36,640 nucleotides of DNA from Phormidium sp. OSCR (lineage in GTDB: Bacteria > Cyanobacteriota > Cyanobacteriia > Cyanobacteriales > Geitlerinemataceae), in NCBI GenBank assembly GCA_001314905.1, contig LJZT01000041.1, positions 1 through 36,640 of the forward strand. Reading direction: 5' to 3'. Both the position numbers and the translations under genes were made by a program. This document shows, one piece after another, positions 26,543 to 35,361 of the stretch. The notes beneath the pieces were generated by a model. That model was not told the origin of the DNA and ran no database searches. It saw nothing but the letters and a program-made list of their open reading frames with translations. Numbering within the stretch: the first letter of the stretch is position 1; the number at the start of each line of letters is the position of its first letter.

Positions 26543-26939
26543 ACACCTCTTACAACAACGACTTACAACAACGACTTACAACAACGACTTACAACAACGA
26601 TAAACTTAGCCATTTTAAAGCAGCTTGGCCCACCACTCACATCTCACTCACATCTCACTCGCAACTCTCGGTACTGCACAGGCTGCAAAAAAACTGTCTT
26701 AAATGTTACATTTGAGTCTTATTTTTACTCAGCAACTTGTTAGGATATCATGACAATTAAGCCGTGAGTTTATGAAGACCGAGGAACTCTAAGGATAGAG
26801 CAAAAAATGGTAAATGAAACTGTTAATAAAGAGCAATTTGATATAAAATATGACTCATAAATCCGACAGGATCACTATCGCCACAGCTTTCACACCAGAC
26901 GTTCACACCTGAACGAAATCGCGTTCCTCCTCACCTACT
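26543..26939. other. Repeat-rich, partly AT-rich intergenic spacer
   Basis: This 397-base spacer between divergent mutY and the phosphotransferase-like gene has two tandem repeats (26549-26600; an 11-bp ACTCACATCTC unit at 26635-26660). It then has an AT-rich stretch (about 26690-26870) with two tiny open frames: six codons at 26772 and 17 codons at 26807-26860. A small hairpin CTCTA/TAGAG (26787-26800) presents AGGA in its loop just before the second. Promoters for both flanking genes should lie here, but I cannot place them with confidence. Confidence 0.6.
26549..26600. repeat. Four perfect 13-bp tandem repeats upstream of mutY
   Basis: CTTACAACAACGA is repeated four times without mismatch, starting 7 bases from the mutY start codon. 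On the mutY mRNA it would lie in the 5' leader. It may be a slippage repeat or a repeated binding site. Confidence 0.95.
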
Positions 26940-28022
26940 ATGATGCAACTTTATCCCGCCCCGACCCGGCTTCAATCCCTTGATGCCCAGCGAGTGTCTG
27001 TGATGCGTCCCCATCCGGCTGCTCAATCCAGTCGCGATCGCACAACCTTCCCCACCATTTACTCAAGCCTATCTCCCCAGGCCTTGATCTCAGAAGTGTT
27101 ATCATCCTATGACATCGATCGCGTCATCGCCTGTCAGTTTTGGAACCGGGGTTTAAGTGATGTTTACCTCGTGCAAACCATCAGCCGTTCCTACATTTTA
27201 CGGGTTTCCCATCATCACTGGCGCAGTCGTTCCGATGTTTATTTTGAACTGGAATTTCTAGCCTTCTGTCGCGATCGCTGCTTACCCATCGCCTACCCCC
27301 TCCGCACCACCGATAACCGTCTCGCCGTCGAAATCAACGCCCCCGAAGGAGAACGCTACGCCGCCTTATTTGTCTTCGCTGAAGGCGACGTTCCCCTCGG
27401 CGATGTGAATCCTCAGCAAAGCCAACTCCTCGGAGAAACCCTAGCCCGACTCCATGAAAGCGCCCATCTATTTCGCAGTCGCTATCACCGAGAACCCCTA
27501 TCCTTAGAGTATTTATTCGATCGCTCCCTCGATACCATCGCCCCCTTCTTCTCCGGGCGCAACGGCGATCGTGACTATCTCGAAAACGCCGTCGCCGAGA
27601 GTAAAGCCGCCCTAGAGACGCTCCCCCAATCAGAACCCTACTGGACCATTTGCTGGGGAGATCCCCATAGTGGAAACGCCCATTTTACTCCCGATGGCCG
27701 CGTTACCCTCTTTGATTTTGACCAATGTGGCTATGGCTGGCGGGCCTTTGACGTGGCTAAATTCCTCCATATCGCCCTACGAACCGGCATCAGTCGCCAT
27801 ATCCGAGATGCTTTTCTCCGTGGCTATGAAAGCGTCAGCCCCCTAGATGGCCGCGAAACCCAGATGTTTCAGCCCCTCACCCAAGCCGCCCATCTCTGGA
27901 GTTGGGCGATCGCCGTCAACAACACCATGATGAACAACTACAGTCGTCTCGACCATAGTTATTTTAGTCAACGTCTCGAACAACTCAAACTGCTACGATC
28001 TTCTGACTGGGGACTGTTTTAA
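26940..28022 (+). CDS. Aminoglycoside phosphotransferase-fold (APH/homoserine kinase II-like) protein
   Basis: The 360-residue protein has a protein-kinase-like phosphotransferase fold. The catalytic loop reads WGDPHSGNAHF (Asp241, Asn246) and the metal-binding loop LFDFDQCGYG (Asp259 or Asp261). The N-lobe includes SYILRVSHHHW with the nucleotide-binding segment. The family phosphorylates small molecules such as aminoglycosides, choline or homoserine; the substrate is unknown here. The first 40 residues are low in conservation signals and the true start could be later. It stands alone between mutY and an ABC ATPase gene. Confidence 0.8.
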   Translation: MMQLYPAPTRLQSLDAQRVSVMRPHPAAQSSRDRTTFPTIYSSLSPQALISEVLSSYDIDRVIACQFWNRGLSDVYLVQTISRSYILRVSHHHWRSRSDVYFELEFLAFCRDRCLPIAYPLRTTDNRLAVEINAPEGERYAALFVFAEGDVPLGDVNPQQSQLLGETLARLHESAHLFRSRYHREPLSLEYLFDRSLDTIAPFFSGRNGDRDYLENAVAESKAALETLPQSEPYWTICWGDPHSGNAHFTPDGRVTLFDFDQCGYGWRAFDVAKFLHIALRTGISRHIRDAFLRGYESVSPLDGRETQMFQPLTQAAHLWSWAIAVNNTMMNNYSRLDHSYFSQRLEQLKLLRSSDWGLF

Positions 28023-28059
28023 TCCTTAGCCGTCAAGGATTAATGGTGATTAATTGTGA

Positions 28060-28809
28060 TTACGTGTTAACCGTTCCCCAGTCCTCATCCACCTGTTGAC
28101 GCGCCGCAATAAAATCTTCATGGAGTTGTTGCCAATCCACCGCCGTCGCCGGACAACAGGTTATCATACGTCCCCCTCGCAGATGTAACACCGTCGAGGC
28201 GAATTGACGCACCAAATCCAACTGATGATTGGCCATCACCAACATCATCGATCGCTCCTGAGTCAGCGACGAGAGTAACTCCATTAACATCTCAGCCCGG
28301 CCCACATCCAAGGCCGAGGTGGGTTCATCCAACAGTAGAACCTGCGGTTCCGTGGCTAAGGCCCGCGCGATCGCCACCCATTGGCGTTGTCCCACAGACA
28401 ACTGTAACTCCGTTTTTCCCAGCCAATCCGAGGGGATTTTCAGGCGATCGCACCAACGATCCACTCGCCTTTGAATCTCGGCAGCCCCCAAGTCTCGTAA
28501 TCGCAACGGATAGGCCATCGCTTCGATTACCGTCATCCCCAACAACCTCGACTCCTGAGGAACCAACACGATTTGACGGCGTACCTGCAAAATCGGGATC
28601 TCCGTCAGCGGGCGATCGCCCCAAAAAATCTGGCCCGTCGTTGGATCTTGCAGGCGATTCAGCAACCGCAACAACAGGGATTTCCCCGCCCCAGAAATCC
28701 CCACCACCCCTAGGCGATCGCCTGGCGTTAACCCTAGGGAAATCTCATCAAGCAGCGTTAACCGTCCAGACGTTGTTCGCAGCGAAACGCGATCGAGGGT
28801 TAAAGACAT
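28060..28809 (-). CDS. ABC transporter ATP-binding protein, orphan
   Basis: The 249-residue ATPase has Walker A (GISGAGKS), a Q-loop (VPQES), the signature motif as LSVGQRQ, Walker B (VLLLDEPTSALD) and a switch His (NHQ). The ATG at 28809 is chosen over the 57-base extension because MSLTLDRVSLR is a typical start for this family. It most resembles the FetA/YbbL type of small ATPase. No permease or binding protein is adjacent, so its membrane partner must be encoded elsewhere. It is divergent from the glycosyltransferase gene with a 64-base gap. Confidence 0.85.
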   Translation of the reverse strand: MSLTLDRVSLRTTSGRLTLLDEISLGLTPGDRLGVVGISGAGKSLLLRLLNRLQDPTTGQIFWGDRPLTEIPILQVRRQIVLVPQESRLLGMTVIEAMAYPLRLRDLGAAEIQRRVDRWCDRLKIPSDWLGKTELQLSVGQRQWVAIARALATEPQVLLLDEPTSALDVGRAEMLMELLSSLTQERSMMLVMANHQLDLVRQFASTVLHLRGGRMITCCPATAVDWQQLHEDFIAARQQVDEDWGTVNT

Positions 28810-28873
28810 AGCAAATCCAGATACAATCGAGCCAACATGAAGCCAACATCGAGGCCAACCCCTCAATCATCCC

Positions 28874-29623
28874 ATGATCGCCGACCCCCTACCCACAGTC
28901 ACCATTCTCGGAAGTCCCGTTCATCTGCATTCAGACTATAGTCAGTGGCTGCGATCGCAACTGACACAACACCAGGGCCTGCATGTCGTCACGCTCAACG
29001 CCGAAATGACCATGCAAGCCCAACGTAACCCCCAACTGGCCCAAGCCATCCACAACGCCGAACTCGTCATTCCCGACGGCGCGGGAGTGGTTCTCTACCT
29101 GAAACTGATCGGCCAATCCCTCAAACGCCAACCGGGAATCGAACTGGCCCAAACCCTCATCTCTCAACTATCTCCCCAAGAGACGGTGTTTTGTTACGGC
29201 GGTAAACCCGAGGTGATTCAACAAGCCGCCCGCAACCTACGCCAGCAGTATCCACACCTGAACCTCAGCGGCGTCTATCACGGCTATCTCAGCGACGACG
29301 AACATCGGCAACTCCTACAAGAGTTAGACCAAAAACAGCCAACGGTGATTTTAGTCGGCCTTGGCGTTCCCCGCCAAGAACTTTGGATTCAACGCCATCG
29401 CCATCACTGTCCTCACGCGATTTGGATTGGTGTAGGGGGAAGCTTCGATATTTGGGCTGGCGTCAAACCTCGCGCACCCAAATGGATGGGCGATAATCAT
29501 TTAGAATGGGCGTACCGACTGTACCAAGAACCCTGGCGCTGGCGTAGAATGTTGGCCCTGCCCCATTTTGCCCTCAAAGCCTTGACTGAAATTATCTTCA
29601 GCAAACGTAGAACCTCAACGTAA
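28874..29623 (+). CDS. WecG/TagA/CpsF family glycosyltransferase
   Basis: The 249-residue protein shows the family's landmarks: LNAEMTMQAQ near residue 41, the VIPDGAGVV motif at about 65, VFCYGGKPEV at about 112, VGLGVPRQELWI at about 155, and IGVGGSFDIWAGVKPRAP at about 183. Members transfer N-acetylmannosaminuronate, N-acetylmannosamine or related sugars to lipid carriers for surface polysaccharide. The exact donor is not readable. No other polysaccharide genes are in the window. Confidence 0.9.
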   Translation: MIADPLPTVTILGSPVHLHSDYSQWLRSQLTQHQGLHVVTLNAEMTMQAQRNPQLAQAIHNAELVIPDGAGVVLYLKLIGQSLKRQPGIELAQTLISQLSPQETVFCYGGKPEVIQQAARNLRQQYPHLNLSGVYHGYLSDDEHRQLLQELDQKQPTVILVGLGVPRQELWIQRHRHHCPHAIWIGVGGSFDIWAGVKPRAPKWMGDNHLEWAYRLYQEPWRWRRMLALPHFALKALTEIIFSKRRTST

Positions 29624-29774
29624 CTCAAGCTAGTCTCATTCCGTTGCAAACCGTTGATTAGGGGTGTACACGGAATGTTTGAGATCGCAAAATTTGGCAA
29701 AAGATACTGGGATGTTCAGTTCGTTTTTTTAATCAGTAATTATTAATAAAAACAATCAGGAGTGATTTTTTGTC

Positions 29775-30932
29775 GTGAAATTAGGTGACTGGATTGCCGT
29801 TATTTGCTTTATAATCTCTCTCGTTATCCTGTGGGAATTTCGCGAAGCACTGCTGTTGGTACTCAGTGCCGTTGTCTTGGCGATCGCCCTCAACAGCTTA
29901 GTTTGTCTCCTACAAAATTGGGGGAAACGATTAGGGTTTCAACCCTCTAGGGAGTTAGCAGTTTTGATTGCTCTCATCCTTGTTGGGCTATTTGGAACTC
30001 TCTTTTTCACCTTAGTTGCTCCTCCGTTTATCAATCAGTTTCAACAACTTATCGAACTGGCTCCCGTCGGCTTTCAACGATTTCTGAATTGGCTGGATCA
30101 AGTCCGTGTTTCTCCCCCCGTTTGGCTGAATCTTGACGAACTGCAACTTCCGAATTTCTCGGAACTCGCCCAACAAGTGGGTCCCCTAGCCCAGAACGTT
30201 GTTGAGAACTTTGTCACCTTCTTCTCCAATTCCTTGGCCGTTCTCTTAAAATTTCTCTTTGTTTTGGTCTTGACGGTGATGTTTCTCGTCGATCCCACCT
30301 CCTATCGCAACCTATTAATTCGTCTATTTCCCTCGTTTTACCGACGACGTGCCGATGAAATATTGACTCTCTGCGAAGAAGTTTTGCTCGGTTGGATGGG
30401 AGGAATTGTAATTAACTCCATCTTTGTTGCCAGCTTGAGTGCCATTGGCTTAGCTATCCTACAAGTTCGCTTTGTGTTTGCCCATGCTCTCCTGGCCGGT
30501 GTCTTTAACTTTATCCCGAACATTGGCCCGATTTTAAGTGTTATCTTTCCCATTTCCGTCGCCCTCCTAGATACTCCCTTAAAAGCTCTGGGCGTTCTCA
30601 TTTTATATCTCGTTATTCAGAACGTGGAAAGTTACTGGTTTAGTCCGATGGTGATGCGGAAACAAATTTCCTTGTTACCCGCCGTCACCTTAACCGCACA
30701 AATCTTCTTTGCTACCTTTCTCGGCTTACTAGGACTCATTTTAGCCCTTCCCCTGGCGGTGGTGACCAAAACCTGGTTAGAAGAAGCCTTTTTTAAAGAT
30801 TTTCTCGATCGCTGGTCCGGAGACCCCCAGCGCCAAATCTCTCGGCAAATGGTCGTTGTCGAAGAAGCGAAACTCTCCTCGAGTCGGCCGGAAATGAGTT
30901 CTGAGACAACCTTAGACCCCTGGGATGCTTAA
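29775..30932 (+). CDS. AI-2E / PerM family membrane protein
   Basis: The 385-residue protein has about eight membrane segments in the PerM (UPF0118) pattern. A hydrophobic N-terminal pair is followed by a long amphipathic loop (about 100-160), then FNFIPNIGPILSVIFPI near residue 240 and the C-terminal block around GLLGLILALPLAVV. It starts with GTG at 29775; an AGGAG about 12 bases upstream supports this. Relatives export autoinducer-2 or exchange ions, but substrate assignment in cyanobacteria is open. It ends with a hydrophilic, Ser-rich tail. Confidence 0.88.
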   Translation: MKLGDWIAVICFIISLVILWEFREALLLVLSAVVLAIALNSLVCLLQNWGKRLGFQPSRELAVLIALILVGLFGTLFFTLVAPPFINQFQQLIELAPVGFQRFLNWLDQVRVSPPVWLNLDELQLPNFSELAQQVGPLAQNVVENFVTFFSNSLAVLLKFLFVLVLTVMFLVDPTSYRNLLIRLFPSFYRRRADEILTLCEEVLLGWMGGIVINSIFVASLSAIGLAILQVRFVFAHALLAGVFNFIPNIGPILSVIFPISVALLDTPLKALGVLILYLVIQNVESYWFSPMVMRKQISLLPAVTLTAQIFFATFLGLLGLILALPLAVVTKTWLEEAFFKDFLDRWSGDPQRQISRQMVVVEEAKLSSSRPEMSSETTLDPWDA

Positions 30933-30950
30933 AGGGTGCCTCGGTTAAAC

Positions 30951-30981
30951 TTGACAGCTGAGCAATTAATGTTCTTAATAT
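30951..30981 (+). promoter_or_regulatory. Candidate sigma70-type promoter of the DUF3747 gene
   Basis: TTGACA (30951-30956) is followed after 18-19 bases by TTAATAT, about 70 bases before the DUF3747 ATG. Spacing is slightly long. The call rests only on the match to consensus. Confidence 0.4.
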
Positions 30982-31050
30982 AGGTGTTTCGCATCAGTTC
31001 ACAAAAATTCCCCCGTTCGCACAAATCACAGCAAAGCAAACCTGAAACTC

Positions 31051-32001
31051 ATGCAATTCCTCAGACAACTTCTCAGACAACAGATTAAACACCAGATTGT
31101 TTTGGGACTCACCGCGATTGGCTTGGCCGTCACCGTCGCCCCAGAGGCCATCGCCAGCCGTTCTCCAGGCTATACCAAAGATAATGCCTCATCTCAGGTA
31201 GCAGCACGATTTGACCAGCGAGAAATTGACGCCAATCAAGTGATTGCGATCGCCGCCCCCGTCGGACGCACCAACGGCTATCAATTACTCGTCGTTGAAC
31301 AACTCTCCAATCAGCGTCCCTGTTGGCAAGAACAAGGAAGTAACCCCACCCGCGTCGAACCCCTACTCCTCAACTTTGACTTTACCGGAATTTGCGGCCG
31401 TGGCACCGATAGTAACGGCTACTCGATTCGGGCCGGAGAACAAGATCTCGGCGTTCAGTACAACCTACAAGTCATCGAACGGGGTGGAGAACTGGTCTTG
31501 GTGGGGGTTCCCATCGGCCGCGATCGCAACCTACCCCGCCTAGAAATTGGCCGAACTCGGGGAATGGCCGAAGGGGAGTTTTCCCGTATTTACCTCGATT
31601 CCGGCTGGCGATTCACCCGTCGCAGCTACCAAGGCCGAACCCTGGGCCATATCTACCTCACCCATGATTTAACCCTAGCCCAACTGGCGAACCAAACTCG
31701 TCCCAACTCTCCCAACCGAGTTCCCGAACCCTCTGGCGATCGCCGTCCCTCACCTCAAGACGCTGACACCTCTGAGTCTCCCAATACCATCGAATTTGGC
31801 GACGATCCCCGTCGCAGCAACCCCTCTCAGGACAATCGTTCCTCCACGAACCCGGTTTCCCAACCCAATCCTGAGACCGCCAACAACAGCCAGGAGACGA
31901 CCCTCGAAGAACAGCCCCTCCAGGAAGAGATGATTACAGCCCCCGTTCCCCATCGACAATTCCCTAACTCTCCCCTACCCGCCCTCCGCGACGAGTCATA
32001 G
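31051..32001 (+). CDS. DUF3747 domain-containing secreted protein
   Basis: The 316-residue protein has an N-terminal signal sequence (hydrophobic VLGLTAIGLAVTVAPEAIA, probable cleavage near residue 36). A DUF3747 domain follows at about 52-215, recognised by PVGRTNGYQLLVVEQ, CW at 91-92, LLLNFDFTGICGRGTDSNGY and LGHIYLT. This domain is typical of cyanobacteria and has no known biochemical role. Residues about 225-316 are Pro/Ser/Asn/Gln-rich and probably disordered. It is predicted to act in the periplasm or cell surface. The stop codon lies one base from the convergent J-protein stop. Confidence 0.88.
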   Translation: MQFLRQLLRQQIKHQIVLGLTAIGLAVTVAPEAIASRSPGYTKDNASSQVAARFDQREIDANQVIAIAAPVGRTNGYQLLVVEQLSNQRPCWQEQGSNPTRVEPLLLNFDFTGICGRGTDSNGYSIRAGEQDLGVQYNLQVIERGGELVLVGVPIGRDRNLPRLEIGRTRGMAEGEFSRIYLDSGWRFTRRSYQGRTLGHIYLTHDLTLAQLANQTRPNSPNRVPEPSGDRRPSPQDADTSESPNTIEFGDDPRRSNPSQDNRSSTNPVSQPNPETANNSQETTLEEQPLQEEMITAPVPHRQFPNSPLPALRDES

Positions 32002-32002
32002 T

Positions 32003-32737
32003 CTAGGGGCTGACTGGACGAGACGAGCGTTGTCGAACCTGTCGTTGTAACTGTCGAAAATCCTGTTCGACTTCCTGGCGGAGACTGTGGTTATGAGGAT
32101 CGGTTCGCAACGCTTTATTGAGATAAATGCGGCCCTTGCGGAACTCCCCTTGCTTGATGGACTGACGCGCCACCCGTTGATAGGTCACCGCCTGCCATTG
32201 ACGGACCTCTACATCCACCGAGAGACGTTGAGATAACCCTTCCACCAGGGCGATCGCATGGGCAAACTTCCCTTGGCTGAGCAGCTTTTGCAGCCGATAG
32301 TAAGCTTGGGACTTCAACTGACGCTCGAAGGGGGACAGTTGAGGATGATGACAAAACGGAGATGAGGCCTCAGATGAAGCGTGGGGTGGCGACGATGGGT
32401 TACTCGTCGTCCCTGAATAATCCCGTGGTTGGCCTGGGGGTTGGGTTGTCGTTGTCGTTCTTGTTCTTGTTCTCGTCGTCCTCGGTGGAGGGGCCGTCGT
32501 CGGGACAGGGGTCTCAGAAACATCAGCATCTGGCCCCGAAACTGGAGTGGCTGAGTTGGGAACAACCTCCAACAGCACCTGATAGGCTTGGTGTAGACGA
32601 ACGAAGCGATCGTGAGAGAGTCCAGGATTGAGATCCGGGTGCAACCGTCGCGCTAAAGACCGATAGGAGGCTTTAACCTCCGCGACCGTGGCGCGAGGGG
32701 TTAATCCCAAGAGGCGATAACAATCGAGTAACTCCAT
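32003..32737 (-). CDS. J-domain protein with TPR-like C-terminus
   Basis: The 244-residue protein opens with a short J-domain (about 1-60), including the HPD tripeptide at His33-Pro34-Asp35 needed to stimulate Hsp70 ATPase. A Thr/Arg/Pro-rich low-complexity linker follows (about 65-125, with alternating RTRT and poly-Thr). A helical region at about 135-235 (LSQGKFAHAIALVEGL; YLNKALRTDPHN) looks like TPR repeats. It is a co-chaperone of DnaK type by family. There is no Gly/Phe or zinc region, so it is not canonical DnaJ. The partner and clients are unknown. Confidence 0.88.
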   Translation of the reverse strand: MELLDCYRLLGLTPRATVAEVKASYRSLARRLHPDLNPGLSHDRFVRLHQAYQVLLEVVPNSATPVSGPDADVSETPVPTTAPPPRTTRTRTRTTTTTQPPGQPRDYSGTTSNPSSPPHASSEASSPFCHHPQLSPFERQLKSQAYYRLQKLLSQGKFAHAIALVEGLSQRLSVDVEVRQWQAVTYQRVARQSIKQGEFRKGRIYLNKALRTDPHNHSLRQEVEQDFRQLQRQVRQRSSRPVSP

Positions 32738-32842
32738 GGAGGTTCAACGAACACGCGATAGGAGCGCAACAAGGGCGCAACACACGGCAAAAAAAAGCAG
32801 ACTTCCCCCGGATTGTAGCCGAGGGAAGCCCAATTTAGCCAA

Positions 32843-33439
32843 TTAGACCGGCTTTCCTTCCAGGACGCGATCGATCAAACCATATTCTTTGGCTTGTTCT
32901 GCCGAGAGGAAGAAATCACGGTCCATATCCTTCTCAATCTTCTCAATCGGCTGTCCCGTGTTGGCCGCATAAATGCCATTCAACTGATGACGAATCCGTA
33001 GAATCTCCTTGGCCTCAATCTGAATGTCACTAGCCTGTCCACGGGTTCCCCCAGAGGGTTGGTGAATCATAATCCGTGAGTGAGGCAACGCCAAGCGTTT
33101 TCCGGGAGTTCCGGCCGCTAACAGAAACGACCCCATCGAGGCCGCCAGCCCCACGCAAATGGTCACCACATCCGCCTTAATATGCTGCATGGTGTCATAG
33201 ATGGCCATACCCGAACTGACCACCCCACCGGGGGAGTTGATATAGACCATGATGTCTTTATCCGGGTCTTCTGACGCCAAATACAGCATCACCGCAATGA
33301 CCTGATTCGCCAGTTCATCATCAATATCTCGGCCAATGAAGATAATCCGTTCACGATAGAGACGGTTGTAGATATCAATCCACTGGGTATAGGTATCCCC
33401 AGGCATTTGATACGGAACTTTAGGTATGCCAATGGGCAT
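32843..33439 (-). CDS. clpP3: ATP-dependent Clp protease proteolytic subunit ClpP3
   Basis: This 198-residue serine protease subunit keeps the full triad: Ser101 (GLAASMGSF), His126 (IMIHQPSGG) and Asp175 (DRDFFLS). It is the downstream partner of the clpR gene, 95 bases away on the same strand. In cyanobacteria ClpP3 and ClpR form a mixed heptameric ring that works with ClpC and is essential in Synechococcus. The P3 identity rests on sequence resemblance and on the clpR-clpP3 arrangement. Confidence 0.92.
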   Translation of the reverse strand: MPIGIPKVPYQMPGDTYTQWIDIYNRLYRERIIFIGRDIDDELANQVIAVMLYLASEDPDKDIMVYINSPGGVVSSGMAIYDTMQHIKADVVTICVGLAASMGSFLLAAGTPGKRLALPHSRIMIHQPSGGTRGQASDIQIEAKEILRIRHQLNGIYAANTGQPIEKIEKDMDRDFFLSAEQAKEYGLIDRVLEGKPV

Positions 33440-33534
33440 GGGTTAAATTCTCCCTTAAAAAGACAGTTGCAAACCCCATAGGGGGGGTAGGGTATGATGT
33501 TGGCTTAGGGCCGATGAAGCCAAACGAAGCCAAA

Positions 33535-34197
33535 CTAGGATACGCCAGCGAGTTCTTGGGTATGTTTGTCACCTTTCTCGCTCACGAGAACTCGGTCAAT
33601 CAGACCATAGTCTTTGGCTTGTTCTGGTGTCATATAGAACAAACGATCCATGTCTTTGCCGATTTTTTCGACGGAATGGCCAGTATTCTGGGCAAAGATC
33701 TCCAACATGGTGGCTTTGTTGGCCAGGACTTCTTTGGCCCGAATTTGAATATCCGTGGCCTGCCCTTGGGCAAAGCTTTTTGGCTGTTGCAAGATGATCG
33801 AGGCATGGGGCAAACTGGCACGACAGCCGGGGGTTCCCGACGATAACAGCATCGCCGCCATCCCCATAGCCGTTCCTAGGCAAATGGTATGAACCGGCGG
33901 TTTAATGTAGTTGAGAGTATCGCAGATGGCAAAGGCTTCTGTCTCAAAGCCGACGGGTTCACCCCCATAGTTGGAGGTTCCGGTGGAGTTAATATAGATT
34001 TTGATCGGCTTCTCGGGGTCATCGTACTGCAAGTACAGTAGTTGGGCGATGATCAACTCCGTTACCGATGCAACCAGGGGCATCCCCAGATAGACGATTC
34101 GCTCCTTCAGGAGCAGAGAGGGTAAATCCGGTGGGGGAGTTCGATTAGGGGAACTGCCGTAATACGGAGATTGGACAGCTTGAATCGGTAGGTTCAT
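33535..34197 (-). CDS. clpR: Non-catalytic Clp protease subunit ClpR
   Basis: The 220-residue ClpP-like protein has lost the catalytic residues. The Ser position reads Gly112 (GTAMGMAAM), the His position Gln137 (IILQQPK), and the Asp position Leu186 (DRLFYM). A proline-rich N-terminal segment precedes the core, and a characteristic ClpR insertion (STGTSNYGGEPVGFE) replaces the normal ClpP sequence near residue 71. It would form part of the ClpP3/R core ring without hydrolysing peptides. The gene lies first in the clpR-clpP3 pair. Confidence 0.95.
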   Translation of the reverse strand: MNLPIQAVQSPYYGSSPNRTPPPDLPSLLLKERIVYLGMPLVASVTELIIAQLLYLQYDDPEKPIKIYINSTGTSNYGGEPVGFETEAFAICDTLNYIKPPVHTICLGTAMGMAAMLLSSGTPGCRASLPHASIILQQPKSFAQGQATDIQIRAKEVLANKATMLEIFAQNTGHSVEKIGKDMDRLFYMTPEQAKDYGLIDRVLVSEKGDKHTQELAGVS

Positions 34198-34325
34198 AGG
34201 ATACTTCCGAGGCTCGGTAAATGTAGCTGCAATAGACTGTTTGCTTAGACTTGCTTAGACTCGCGTAGAGGGTGTGATTCAGCCTTTTATATATCTTAAC
34301 GTCTTTGGGGGATCGGCTTGGCTCC

Positions 34326-35243
34326 CTAGGGCAGTTCGACGGAGGTGGGTTTGGCAATATGGGGCAATCCCCAGCCCAGTTTTTCTCGCAACACCCGGAA
34401 AAACTCCGTTGGACGCAGACGGATAAAGCGGGCAAGATAGTCGGATTTCTCGATCACGACGCGATCGTCGGGGAGGACGTAACAGCCGGCGTTACCATCG
34501 ACGACCATCATCATTCGTTCTCGGGTAGCCGGGAGAACTTGCACCCGTTCGGTATCTGAGAAAATTAAGGCCCGTGAGGCCAGAGAATGGGGACAGATCG
34601 GCACAAGCTGAAGCACCTGGACGTTGGGGGTGATGACGGGTCCGCCCGAGGACAGGGCGTAGGCCGTCGAACCCGTCGGCGTTGAGACAATCACCCCGTC
34701 TGCGGCAATATCGACGGGGGAATGTTCGCCGACGATGACCTCAAAGTGGCACATACTGGTTAGGGGTTCTCGATGCAAAACCATCTCGTTGAGACAGAGG
34801 GCTTCCCAGAGAACGGTGTCTTCTCGTAAGACTCGCACTGTTGCCATGGTGCGTTCTTCAATGCGGTAGTGACCCTTAAAGACGGCCTCTAAGGCATTGT
34901 CGAGTTGACTGAGATAGGTTTCGGTGAGAAATCCCATATGGCCCGTGTTGACGGTCAATAGGGGGATTCCCAGGGGGGCAACTTGGCGGAAGGCGGCGAG
35001 GACGGTTCCATCGCCTCCGAGGACGATGCCAAAGTCAAAGTCTTTGTCAAATCCAGGGGGGACTAATCCATGAATGGGGGTATGACAGACGGGACTATCG
35101 GGTTTGGAGTGACCGAGAATACCGCCCATTCCGGTAGCAACCCGCACCTGGCATCCCCGGGCGGTGAGATCCTGTTCGAGTTGAGTTTTGACGCGACAGG
35201 CGGCGGGTTTAACTTCGTTGTAGATAATGCCAACTTTCGGCAC
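34326..35243 (-). CDS. nadK: NAD kinase
   Basis: The 305-residue enzyme phosphorylates NAD to NADP. It has the GGDGT motif at 76-80 with catalytic Asp78, a CLNEMVLHR segment, and the diagnostic [16 protein letters not shown] region. It begins with GTG at 35243 ([10 protein letters not shown]), matching cyanobacterial relatives. A cyanobacterial genome often has two NAD kinases; which type this is cannot be decided here. It lies upstream of clpR, with a 128-base gap. Confidence 0.93.
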   Translation of the reverse strand: MPKVGIIYNEVKPAACRVKTQLEQDLTARGCQVRVATGMGGILGHSKPDSPVCHTPIHGLVPPGFDKDFDFGIVLGGDGTVLAAFRQVAPLGIPLLTVNTGHMGFLTETYLSQLDNALEAVFKGHYRIEERTMATVRVLREDTVLWEALCLNEMVLHREPLTSMCHFEVIVGEHSPVDIAADGVIVSTPTGSTAYALSSGGPVITPNVQVLQLVPICPHSLASRALIFSDTERVQVLPATRERMMMVVDGNAGCYVLPDDRVVIEKSDYLARFIRLRPTEFFRVLREKLGWGLPHIAKPTSVELP

Positions 35244-35361
35244 GCTCGGAGTTTACCTCTTAGTTGTACGTTCAGCAGTTAGGGGTGGAATCGAAATGAT
35301 CCCAGCCTATCTTCCCATGAATGTTCCCGAAGACAAGGGTTCGGTTTACCCTTGTTTACGG

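Noticed and set aside
29637-29677. CATTCCGT/ACGGAATG inverted repeat downstream of the glycosyltransferase gene
   Set aside because: The 25-base loop and absence of a T-run make it weak as a terminator, and no other role is visible.
31244-31543. 99-codon plus-strand frame inside the DUF3747 gene
   Set aside because: Out-of-frame overlap with conserved DUF3747 motifs.
33514-33846. 110-codon plus-strand frame
   Set aside because: Antisense to the conserved clpR core.
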